Origin: an uncultured Clostridia bacterium
GTDB lineage: Bacteria > Bacillota > Clostridia > Christensenellales > UBA1242
DNA: 64,000 bases
Direction of reading: 5' to 3'
NCBI GenBank assembly: GCA_934754475.1
Contig: CAKVHV010000002.1
Span: 372,001-436,000 of the forward strand
The translations under genes and the position numbers were made by a program. Shown piece by piece: positions 52,201-59,283 of the stretch (the stretch's first letter is position 1; each line of letters begins with the position of its first letter). The notes beneath the pieces were generated by a model. The model did no database searches. It saw only the letters and a list, made by a program, of their open reading frames with translations, and had not been told where the DNA came from.

Positions 52201-52286
52201 GCCTTTTGCGGTGCAAAAAGGAAGCCTGAGCATGTGAGTGCTAGCGCCATTATTAAAATAAATAATTTAGATTTTAATTTTTTCAT
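46296..52286 (-). CDS. Giant MBG-repeat surface protein
   Basis: 1996 residues. Signal peptide (about 1-35), a unique N-terminal part (about 36-500), then a long chain of Ig-like repeats. The middle units carry YxYSGxxIxxxY patterns. The late units (about 1325-1750) fit MBG/YDG repeats with YTITPKQIVV and GELQREEGENVGVY. A C-terminal helix (about 1955-1977) and a basic tail anchor it in the membrane; there is no LPXTG. The ATG overlaps the upstream gene by four bases, with SD AAGGA. Probably a long fibre on the cell surface. Confidence 0.85.
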   Translation of the reverse strand: MKKLKSKLFILIMALALTCSGFLFAPQKADVLADTQKDVNQTASASFNFDGSFAETNSNYSNSSKTIEYKLYDLDDLSSYYTVKTDDFMLKRSSKSISGNRIYVSVDWEISGTITTTFNVNDPYMQKAINNGLVKIQLRSELSLRHTGGVSLTNNGNTKSASSGNNTTEAMIMSSSSSTIVYNASGTLSSYFKIEAKNPTIILSTTDTSAPTIDTTKLFNQISSWDWSGENHRQVSFDVKDMESGIKSVKVINQNGENVDLTQTNSSSDTKSKSFSFDTKYGESYKAVVCDNVNNLSTIDLLSSDDLKLDNTIGDLSINQIDTLHQSKLNVKFNYLSDGKSSEKLYYTLISESDTESVPSKSNYNGIIDVDMLGSECQINFDKIITSPIDNTWYIISAIVIDEVGNQSNVFTQRFKYDSRRFAVSVDVEGIGLNDENTNVTYAGAEKLEELGEVVPYAWAGSSVEFDYTVVEGYEFYELRRFEIAKDSMGELLVDENGKFVRIENTEVLISNNDTPISDYKFTCDNNFVFVAKFRYKVNLSKTDKEYVYNADENGDALSQEFEYTLNTLLDGTEIDKNIINFEYFVNSNTTSGLSNAGTYLINWSVNNSDFVGSGVETVTISPKSITLTYEDTFAVYSGLAQNISVLCNDENLNDNEKAKLQYVVKYYLAQDLENEIESVINAGKYEAMVSLDNSNYVITNSLVDFEVSKKIIQVTMVSKTEFDYNGNIQNIEYTLSENVASIVNYYKVIDDTKTSADFVNAGEYLFEILPEDTLNYVFENNEGQCKVNKVAVTFELSKTTYDYTGIELTLEDIQFISKNAQDEIINVLGLYLKSYTLIDDQLTETNLFDENTYTIEFSTTNENYILNSTSFEIKIVRTKIIISVKTEYEYSGSNIEFIYEFKNENNEILTNVNGITPKIYFGENEIGLEDIKSVGTYTFEFVKSDPKFIVECEYNSFEVIKAQVNIVVKSLSLEYDNEYNYSVEYEIKSKLGTNFNDLFVLKFLKEDTDEVVDLKDIGTYDFRFDYVNILDKDGIEIVGIFENEISDSPLAQNKLQIVERKINILVQNEYTYSGEILSFNYSIDGKDYGILSEDIEITCENLIDANNYYYTIISTNSNYVINVTNALRDDFGTYVIVSPAQVSIVGIIRDYTYTGQNINIAVTLSKEDLEFSVVATKDDIATDIKDAGEYKVSLVSSDKNYTINCDNLIIIVNPKVVEIRVDLESLLQVYDKNIKTISYKILDNDTEIETDSVVTYYLNDVEVQPIGANEYDYLITITNPNYQGRLSSSADTRLVVSKKTLNLIVTPGQFKNYGDIEPSNFDYTLNGLCGDESQDEVAINLQREVGESVGKYLINLIEFEDDNYLIDYTPEYFKINPKKLLIMAENATKTFGDVDPNLTYKMYLNNRLVTSLINEDKLEGHLERVQGENVGEYAITLGTLQNSNYSIIFANGSLKITPRKLNILIDNKSVEYGQSESLTYSVQGEFDASQIFGELQREEGENVGVYEIHKGTLNSQNYELFVTNGTYTITPKQIVVTALVSFKVYGEQDNLRYDVTGLIGSDTLFGELQREEGENVGIYNINIGTLSNDNYSIVFNPNTLTISKANLSIVIDDKTAVYGGETQKLTCTISGLKFDDKIDITLNRVGGDNAGVYKIIGDFEIPENYALTSYKTGTYTIQKAKLTPVLTPKTYVYNGKNFEMTCDNVDLQLRYVYKQFGVVVDSVKNAGTYKVQAFFDGNENYMSAVSNETDLVIEQQLVFFTLTQTEFIYDGNVKYPVYTFDRTLGITEHQIEFTFENNIEPIEIGSYNFEMKVKDGLNFKGTTQGTIKIQKSFEVKNDSSIIECSDATFDEDAKDIKLVQNTDTKKFNNERVLSVCTLENIDAVKNSNYIYTVKVKATQGVDTVKVYKVGLSGFSEIAIKIENGYYVFQVDDLNDKYIITTEIKTLSTLAWIIILVVVALAFTITLIIVARKKHKKAKVKESKVSDKDIETYNVN
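47553..47810. repeat. 39-bp exact direct repeat inside the MBG region
   Basis: 47553-47591 and 47772-47810 are identical and 219 bases (73 codons) apart, the MBG repeat period. Weaker copies continue near 47997 and 48239. Near-identity at DNA level points to recent unit duplication or gene conversion. Confidence 0.85.
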
Positions 52287-55200
52287 AATAATTCTTCCTT
52301 TTTGACAACCACCATGTCAATTTTTGGTTGAGAATATCTTGTATTTTTGTTTGTTTGCAAAGTTAAAATGTCATCATATGTTTCCAAAGTAGATAGACCA
52401 CTTGAAGCAGTAATAGGACTTGATGTATCAATATCTTTGATTAAGTTATTTTGATTGAGATAGAACGAGTATGTAATATTTCCAACAACACTTGCTTCAG
52501 CACCTGATACAGATGCCTTTTTGTTTGTAACAACTTTGTATTCTTCGGCTATTTTCATTTCCTTGAGATAACCCGATTGTGAAATTGTAAATGTCAACTC
52601 AATTTTTGAAAAACCTATCAAATCTTTTTTGTCACACATTAGAGTCATAATTTGTTTGTAATTTGTATACGCTCCCGATGCTTCGTCGGTTTTGAGAACA
52701 ATAGTATATTTGTACAAATTGTCGCTAAAGGACATATTTTTGACTGAACTTAGTGATTTGGAATTGATATTATATGACGAGAATCCGTCGCCGTTAACTC
52801 CCGAGCCGCCCGAGATTCCATTTATTGTAATCTTGCTTTGATAATCCGAATACGAAATATTTGTGCCACTCCAAGAATTTGTATATGCAACACTATTTGC
52901 TTTTACATTATTTTCACCTTGAATTAATTGATACTTAACAGTTCTTGACTTTGTATCAAAACAACTAAGCATTGAAACATTTGGGTCAACACCGGCTTCA
53001 ACGTCTCCTGTATTCTTGTTTTGGAAAATCTTAGTGCCATTTTTGTCTTGTTTGTAGATTACATCAACTTTGTTCTTACTTGTGATTGTAACACCGACTT
53101 TGGCTGTTGCAACAACATCGCCTGTTCCAAATATTTGATAGCCATTTGAATTTCTTAGTTTGTCATAAGCAAAATTTAAGAAATTTAGACCAAAGTTATT
53201 GTTTGAAAATATAATGTTATAATCGCCAGATTTTTCAATCTGTCCATAAGTTTTGTCAAGGCTAGAGTCGTGAGACGGATTTGTGTCGTCATTTAAATAT
53301 GGCAAGGTCGCCATTAATTGGTTTTTGCCGATTAGATTTGAAATCTCATAATATCCTTGATTATCTGTTCTAACACAAGTTTCTCCCGCAAATACTCTTG
53401 CATTCTTAATTGGTGCACCACTTTCTGTTTTGACAAATCCACTTATGCCATAGACCAATTTGGTTGTAAGTCTTGTTTCAAAATTGCTTGTAACTGTAAA
53501 TCTATCGGTTGGAGTAAACATGTAAGATTTTTTGGAAAGCACGACTGAATTTTGCCCAAACAAGTTTTCAATTATAATTTGTTTTAGGCTATAATTTTTT
53601 GTCCTTGGCGACTGTCCAGTAATACTAACATTAATATCCTTAAAGTCTCCGTCAATAGTGATTATAACTTTGTAAGTTAGATTGAAATCTACATTCTTAG
53701 AATATCCCTTAACTGTTTCGGGTTCGGTATTGTCATAATTATCTAGTGTTACTTGAATAACAACTTCGGTGTCCACATCTTCCAAAACGTACGTTCCGTC
53801 ATCGTTTGTTCTAGTTGACATTCCGTTACTAGCCGAAACTAGTGCATTGGCTATTGCAATATTTCCCGACATAACCCTTCCGGCTATGCTATATGTTGCC
53901 AAAAATTCAAGACTCTCACTTGGACTAGTAATTGTAAAGTCTCCTACAAATTTGTATCCAAGTTTTACAAATCTAAGTGTTACGATACTGCTTAGATTTT
54001 CTATTTTGAAGTTTCCATTTGTATCTGTCGAGCCTACTTTTTGCTCAGCAATATATATATCTACTTTTGAAATACCCAAGCCAGTCGAAAGCATAACTTT
54101 TCCAGCAATTGAGTACTTGCTCATAATATTTAGAGTATCCGCACTATTTACAATTACATCATCAAAGTCAAAGCCATTCTTACTAAGTCTCAATGTTTGT
54201 TCGCCTTGTACATCATCAAACTCAAAGTATCCAAGTTCGTCAGTAAGTGTAACTCTCTCACCCATTGTAACAGTTACACCGGCTAGTCTATTTCCACAAT
54301 TTGAAATGTTGCCAGAAATTTTGTAACTACAATTTGCAATCAAATTCTCTAAGTAACCACTAATCAAAATTGAGTCAAACTTATAATTTGTTTTGCTAAA
54401 TTCAATCGTATCACCGATTCTGATTTCTTTGAGTTCAATTAGACCATTGTTATCGGTTTGACTAGACTGAATAACTCCGTTAACTTTAACTTCAGCACCA
54501 CCAACTCTAATGTCTCCCGTCTTAACCAAAACCGCAATATCCATACTAGCATCAATATCCAAAACTTGATAAGTATCAAAAGTCTTTAATCCTACGAATT
54601 TGTATTTGTTAAGACTAAATTCAACTGAGTTTGAGCCAGTTAGTCCCAAAATTTCCATAGTTCCATTTTCGTCTGTGTTGCCACATACATTGCCATTAAG
54701 ACTAACTTGAACATTTGAAATAGTAGTTAAACCCGATTTAACTCTAATTACAACTTTGTAAGTCGCTTCAAAATTTACATTTTCTCTTCCGTCAAATTCT
54801 TCGTCAACATCCATTCCCGAATTTTCAAAATTGTAGCCTTCCTTGGTGAGTGTCAAGATTCCCGAAGCTGGAACTAATGCAAAGTTGTAAGCTCCGTCTT
54901 TGTCGGTCAGAGTTTGCAAGTTGCCAATTCTTATCTTAACGCCTTCCAAACCTACACCACCACAAGTAACCTTTCCGCCAAAGCCAAAACCTTTGTCCGA
55001 AAAATCATACTTGTCACCAAAATTAACATTGTATATTTTTGGTTTGAGAGAAAGCGAAGTTGACTCGTCATAATACAAAGCATAACTTCCGCTTAGACCT
55101 TCAAAACTATAATTACCTTTTTCGTCGGTTGTTGTACTTTGAGTTGTTCCGTAGTTCTTAGATAAAATCCATATTCCAAGTCCCGACACTGCCCCATTGC

Positions 55201-57097
55201 TACTACTAACGTTTCCTTTAACTGAATAAGTTGTGTTAATTTGCAAATACTTGCCAAAACTCAAAGTCTGACTTTGAATATTATAAAAATCTTTTGCAAA
55301 AGTTATTTCGTTTTCGCCATACAATCCGCTTAACTTAAACTTTCCGTCTTTTTGAGAATTAACTGAATTTTGTCCGTTTGAAACTTTGACATCTTCAATT
55401 GGCATGTCTGCACATAATATCAAGCCCATGACATCGTAGTTTAAATTAATATCAAGTCTTCCGCCATCTTTCGAAACCGAAAGTGTTTGAGTGTTGTATC
55501 CGCTTTTTTCTATTGTTAGATTAACAACACCATACACGTTTTGAATTTGGAACTCTCCCAATTCATTTGAACTATACTCTACATCATTGCAAACAATTTT
55601 TGCACTATCTAAAATTATTTCTCCACTACGAACTGAGCCGACTATATCAAATAGTAGTTGACCTACTGCATTAATTTTTGATTGATAATAATTAACTAGA
55701 TAAGTGGATTCAAATTTATAACCAGTTTTTTCAAGCACACATTCATTCGTGCCATATAATTTGTCAATTTGAACAAATCCATTTTCGTCTGTCTTGTAAG
55801 TTTTGTTTGAAACAATAACATCTACATCGCTCAATGGCTGATTATCTGCTGTTGTATTTACTTTGAGTGAATAGTGTTTTTGAAGACTTATGGTCTTTGG
55901 CAAATTGTCATTAACTTCAAGAGTTGTGTCCGCATGATAATCTAGCGACTCAACACTAATTACTTGACCAAATTCTATGCCAGCAATTTCAAACTTTCCG
56001 GTACTTGAACACTTGTCAATTATTCTATCGCCAACTTTTAGTTTAACACCCGAAAAATCGTTTCCTACATCCAATGCAACTTGTATTTCAACTTTGGTAG
56101 TCGCTTTGATTTGAACACTTGAATTATCCGCCGAAACATTTTTGTTTTCAAATTCAAAACCATTTAATTCGCATTTAATATCTCTTGAACCATAAACTTT
56201 TTCAAACTTAAACTTTCCGTTAATACTTTCGGTTTCGAGTTTTCCAAACATAACTTTGACATTATTTAGTTTTTGGTTTCCACAACTAACTTCGCCTTGA
56301 ATGTCATAATACTTGAAACAATCAAAACTAATATCATCGGTTGAACCAATTTTAATTTCGTTTTTGCTTACAAAGTATTTGGAACTTTTGAGTATTATTT
56401 TATCTCCCGGTGCAACATTTTGTGCTAGGAATGTTAAATCGTCATTTATGTTAATTGTATAGTCATTACAAAGCAATTCAAAGTCGCTCTTGTCAGCCTT
56501 GCTATCTACATTAATCTTTCCTGCAATATCTGTAATTCCGGTAATTACAACATTGTCTTCCTTGGCAATTGTGAATGATTGAGTAAAGAAATTATATTTT
56601 TCCTTGGTTGCAGTTACTTTGACTTGACCGGCAAGGTTTGACAAATAAAACTCACCACTCTCGTTTGTCATTGTTTCAAATTTGCCATTCTCGCTCACTG
56701 CTTCAATTTTAACATTTGGAATTACGACGTCGTTATTTTTTACAACACCAGATTTATCAAAAAGTTTGTATCCATAAAAGTTAACATCTGTCGAAAGCGA
56801 ATTAACAAAAACAAGTTCGTCACTAAACAAGTATCCCGCCTTAGAAACACTAACGTTGACAACTTTGCTAAGTTTGTTAAAACTATAATATCCGTTTTCG
56901 TCGGTTTGGCATGAACTTATTCCACAATCAACTGTTGCATCAGCCAAAGGTTCGCCGTCCGCTCTTACATATCCACTAAATGAAAATTCAGGAACTTCGG
57001 ATTTAGTAAAAAGTAAGTTATCCAAAAGTGAACAACCACTAATCAAAAAGCATACAGCAATCATAACTATGTATCCAAACCAATTTCGCTTTGTCAT
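52283..57097 (-). CDS. Giant lipoprotein with carboxypeptidase-regulatory-like repeats
   Basis: 1604 residues. Lipobox ISGC at about 19-22. About 15 repeats of 70-90 residues follow (about 38-1215), each of the form GxVxxxxxxLxxVxVxxG ... TDxxGxFxxxxLxG ... xKxGYxF. That is the CarboxypepD_reg/Cna-B-like Ig fold used as surface stalk. The last 390 residues are a separate Ser/Thr/Asn-rich region that looks globular. It is the first gene of the operon with the MBG protein; the pair probably forms one surface structure. A good promoter lies upstream. Confidence 0.85.
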   Translation of the reverse strand: MTKRNWFGYIVMIAVCFLISGCSLLDNLLFTKSEVPEFSFSGYVRADGEPLADATVDCGISSCQTDENGYYSFNKLSKVVNVSVSKAGYLFSDELVFVNSLSTDVNFYGYKLFDKSGVVKNNDVVIPNVKIEAVSENGKFETMTNESGEFYLSNLAGQVKVTATKEKYNFFTQSFTIAKEDNVVITGITDIAGKINVDSKADKSDFELLCNDYTININDDLTFLAQNVAPGDKIILKSSKYFVSKNEIKIGSTDDISFDCFKYYDIQGEVSCGNQKLNNVKVMFGKLETESINGKFKFEKVYGSRDIKCELNGFEFENKNVSADNSSVQIKATTKVEIQVALDVGNDFSGVKLKVGDRIIDKCSSTGKFEIAGIEFGQVISVESLDYHADTTLEVNDNLPKTISLQKHYSLKVNTTADNQPLSDVDVIVSNKTYKTDENGFVQIDKLYGTNECVLEKTGYKFESTYLVNYYQSKINAVGQLLFDIVGSVRSGEIILDSAKIVCNDVEYSSNELGEFQIQNVYGVVNLTIEKSGYNTQTLSVSKDGGRLDINLNYDVMGLILCADMPIEDVKVSNGQNSVNSQKDGKFKLSGLYGENEITFAKDFYNIQSQTLSFGKYLQINTTYSVKGNVSSSNGAVSGLGIWILSKNYGTTQSTTTDEKGNYSFEGLSGSYALYYDESTSLSLKPKIYNVNFGDKYDFSDKGFGFGGKVTCGGVGLEGVKIRIGNLQTLTDKDGAYNFALVPASGILTLTKEGYNFENSGMDVDEEFDGRENVNFEATYKVVIRVKSGLTTISNVQVSLNGNVCGNTDENGTMEILGLTGSNSVEFSLNKYKFVGLKTFDTYQVLDIDASMDIAVLVKTGDIRVGGAEVKVNGVIQSSQTDNNGLIELKEIRIGDTIEFSKTNYKFDSILISGYLENLIANCSYKISGNISNCGNRLAGVTVTMGERVTLTDELGYFEFDDVQGEQTLRLSKNGFDFDDVIVNSADTLNIMSKYSIAGKVMLSTGLGISKVDIYIAEQKVGSTDTNGNFKIENLSSIVTLRFVKLGYKFVGDFTITSPSESLEFLATYSIAGRVMSGNIAIANALVSASNGMSTRTNDDGTYVLEDVDTEVVIQVTLDNYDNTEPETVKGYSKNVDFNLTYKVIITIDGDFKDINVSITGQSPRTKNYSLKQIIIENLFGQNSVVLSKKSYMFTPTDRFTVTSNFETRLTTKLVYGISGFVKTESGAPIKNARVFAGETCVRTDNQGYYEISNLIGKNQLMATLPYLNDDTNPSHDSSLDKTYGQIEKSGDYNIIFSNNNFGLNFLNFAYDKLRNSNGYQIFGTGDVVATAKVGVTITSKNKVDVIYKQDKNGTKIFQNKNTGDVEAGVDPNVSMLSCFDTKSRTVKYQLIQGENNVKANSVAYTNSWSGTNISYSDYQSKITINGISGGSGVNGDGFSSYNINSKSLSSVKNMSFSDNLYKYTIVLKTDEASGAYTNYKQIMTLMCDKKDLIGFSKIELTFTISQSGYLKEMKIAEEYKVVTNKKASVSGAEASVVGNITYSFYLNQNNLIKDIDTSSPITASSGLSTLETYDDILTLQTNKNTRYSQPKIDMVVVKKEELL

Positions 57098-57153
57098 AAT
57101 CTTTCCTTTTTAGTCGAATTTAAAAAAATTTTGCAATTTAATTTACTTAGTAA

Positions 57154-57182
57154 ATTATATATCACAATTTTAATTTTCACAA
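57154..57182 (-). promoter_or_regulatory. Promoter of the giant surface-protein operon
   Basis: On the minus strand TTGTGA (complement of 57177-57182), 17 bases, TATAAT (complement of 57154-57159). SD AAAGGAAAG lies before the ATG at 57097. Confidence 0.7.
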
Positions 57183-57204
57183 TCTAAACTTGAAAGTCAT
57201 ATTA

Positions 57205-57263
57205 TGAGAGTGCCATTCTACACATGGTATACCCCAAAAATCAACTCTCAGTTTGGTAGAATG
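57205..57263. promoter_or_regulatory. Interleaved inverted repeats between divergent promoters
   Basis: TGAGAGT (57205-57211) pairs with ACTCTCA (57244-57250), and CATTCTAC (57214-57221) pairs with GTAGAATG (57256-57263). The order A-B-A'-B' fits a pseudoknot or two nested operator pairs. It sits between the operon promoter (minus) and the XRE gene promoter (plus), so it is a candidate binding site for that regulator. Confidence 0.45.
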
Positions 57264-57285
57264 TGAGAATTTTGATTAAATATAG

Positions 57286-57314
57286 TTGTAATTAAAATAA
57301 GTATTTGATATAAT
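57286..57314 (+). promoter_or_regulatory. Promoter of the XRE gene, probably leaderless
   Basis: TTGTAA (57286-57291), 17 bases, TATAAT (57309-57314). The ATG is at 57321, where the transcript should begin, so the mRNA may have no leader and no SD. Confidence 0.65.
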
Positions 57315-57320
57315 AGTGGT

Positions 57321-57887
57321 ATGGAAGATTATAGACAAATTATCGCAAATAACATTTGCAATTTAAGAAAGAATAATAACATGACCCAATCCGATTTGGC
57401 AGAAAAACTACACTATTCGGACAAGGCAATATCTAGGTGGGAACGTGGAGACACCATGCCATCGGTCGAAGTTCTATGCGAACTTTGCGATTTGTTCGGT
57501 GTGGACTTAAGTTATCTAGTTTCAAAGGATAGCACCATAACTCCACCCAAGAAAGGCACCAAAATTGGAAACAAGGTCGTAATAAGTCTACTTGCAATAT
57601 CTCTAATTTGGTTGGTTGCAACTTGTATTTATGTGTACTCGGGAATATCTAGCAATACTTCCCTTTGGATAATATTTTTGTGGGCAGTTCCCGCTAGTGC
57701 TATTGTTGCCGAAGTCTTTAACTTAATTTGGGGCGAACGCAAATATTCAATACTTACCCGTTCGGTATTTATTTGGTCACTACTTGCTTGCTTTTATATT
57801 CAATTTTTACCTTTGAATATTTGGCTAATATTTCTACTTGGAATTCCCATGGAAGCATGTGTAATACTTTGGTGCAAACTTAAATAA
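57321..57887 (+). CDS. XRE-family regulator fused to membrane domain
   Basis: 188 residues. HTH_XRE at about 7-62 (MTQSDLAEKLHYSDKAISRWERGDTMPS), a short linker, then four hydrophobic helices (about 82-103, 108-128, 142-158 and 162-183). A DNA-binding domain tethered to the membrane suggests sensing of the membrane or envelope. It is divergent from the giant surface-protein operon, and may control it; that is inference. Leaderless by promoter position. Confidence 0.85.
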   Translation: MEDYRQIIANNICNLRKNNNMTQSDLAEKLHYSDKAISRWERGDTMPSVEVLCELCDLFGVDLSYLVSKDSTITPPKKGTKIGNKVVISLLAISLIWLVATCIYVYSGISSNTSLWIIFLWAVPASAIVAEVFNLIWGERKYSILTRSVFIWSLLACFYIQFLPLNIWLIFLLGIPMEACVILWCKLK

Positions 57888-58016
57888 ATTATTGATGTTT
57901 AAAGTGACACTTTCCAAAAGGCGGATTTTTTAATCCCAGTTTTAAAATTTCTTCTTGAAAACCAACAACAGCAAAAAACAATAATAAACAATAAATAAGA
58001 TAATAAGCAACAAACA
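57888..58016. other. Short intergenic region
   Basis: A hairpin AAAGTG/CACTTT lies directly after the XRE stop. No gene is supported. Confidence 0.4.
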
Positions 58017-58056
58017 AAAAGAACTCAAAATAAGCTTAAAATTTGAGTTCTTTTTT
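58017..58056. terminator. Bidirectional terminator
   Basis: AAAGAACTCAAA/TTTGAGTTCTTT with a loop of about 12 bases, A-run before and T-run after. Confidence 0.85.
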
Positions 58057-58065
58057 TGATTTGTA

Positions 58066-59163
58066 TTATCTTTCAAATATAGGATATTTTTCTTTCATAA
58101 TTCGATTTTGTTTTTCGAAATCTTCGTACTTTTGAATAATTGGTTCAAGTTCTGCTTGTTTGGAAGTTAAATAAATCTTATTTTCAATCTCGCCTTGGTT
58201 TCGACATCTATTTACTTCACAAATCTTTTTGATAAATCCGGTTTGGTCTTTTTCTGAAATAGGCTTGTCTTCACTAATCATTCCAATGCTAGTTCCATCA
58301 CCATCTCTATGAAAGTCACTTCCGCCAGTAAACAGCATTTCGTCAAGTATATGTCTTTCTTTGCAACGTTTGATAATTTCAGACTCAGTAGATGTCCCTT
58401 TGGTTGTGCCACAATTTATTTCAAATCCTTCGATTCCTGCAGTTATTAAACTATCTATCAAATCTACAGGCTTTTTGGAAGTTATCGCATTTATATGCGG
58501 ATGAGCAAGAATTGGAATTGCACCATATGCCTTGGCAACAGCAATTACATCTCTTGCCTCAAGATTCATTCGATTTATTTTGTCATACTTTTTTAGTTCT
58601 GCACAAACATCATCATAATTTTTGTATCCAGTTGGAAAATACTCATCAAAGAATTCCCACAAGTCTTGTTTATTAACTCCGCCAAACTCCGGCTTGCTAC
58701 GCAATTTGTCCATATATTCCTTAACTTCAGATTCTCTCAATGTTAGCCTTCTTGCACTCGCCAAATTCATAAAATCGCCATAGTCATATGCCACATCATT
58801 TAGGTGTTTTGCCTTGACTAATCTTTGAAGTTGGTCATAAGTAGATAGGTCTGGTGCATACAAAAGCACATGAATTTTGGTTGGCTTTTTCTTTTTGTTT
58901 GGAACATCGCTAACCCTACAAGTCATCTCAACACCGGGAACAAAGTTCACTCCGTCTACAAAGTGCTTTGCTAGGCTTTTGTCTAAATTTTGTCTGTCCA
59001 AGTAATCAATAACACCATCGAAAGTATCATGGTCAGTGACCGAGAAAAACCCCAGCCTTTTTTGTTTGGCATACTCAAGTAATTGGTCAACAGAATACTT
59101 GCCGTCCGAAAAATTTGAATGTGTATGAAAGTCAACCGCTTTCATATATGGTTTTTGAGACAT
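58066..59163 (-). CDS. PHP-domain phosphoesterase
   Basis: 365 residues. The four PHP metal motifs: DFHTHSNFSDG (about 11-21), VTDHDT (about 39-44), GVEM (about 77-80) and AHPH with GGSDFHRDG (about 222-225, 284-292). Members of the trpH/YciV-like group hydrolyse 3',5'-nucleotide phosphates or RNA 5' ends. Inserted helical segment (about 95-190) is unassigned. SD AAGGTGG. Single gene. Confidence 0.87.
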   Translation of the reverse strand: MSQKPYMKAVDFHTHSNFSDGKYSVDQLLEYAKQKRLGFFSVTDHDTFDGVIDYLDRQNLDKSLAKHFVDGVNFVPGVEMTCRVSDVPNKKKKPTKIHVLLYAPDLSTYDQLQRLVKAKHLNDVAYDYGDFMNLASARRLTLRESEVKEYMDKLRSKPEFGGVNKQDLWEFFDEYFPTGYKNYDDVCAELKKYDKINRMNLEARDVIAVAKAYGAIPILAHPHINAITSKKPVDLIDSLITAGIEGFEINCGTTKGTSTESEIIKRCKERHILDEMLFTGGSDFHRDGDGTSIGMISEDKPISEKDQTGFIKKICEVNRCRNQGEIENKIYLTSKQAELEPIIQKYEDFEKQNRIMKEKYPIFER

Positions 59164-59238
59164 AAAACTTCCACCTTGTTTTTCATGATTATATCATACT
59201 AAACCACCGATTTCAATACCCAACTTACAAAATACGAC

Positions 59239-59278
59239 AAAAAAATGGTTCAAAATCTCCAAAAGAAATTTTAAACCA
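59239..59278 (-). terminator. Terminator of the uvrC transcript
   Basis: On the minus strand GGTTTAAAATTTC/GAGATTTTGAACC (two mismatches) followed by seven T residues, just after the uvrC stop. Confidence 0.7.
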
Positions 59279-59283
59279 CAAAT

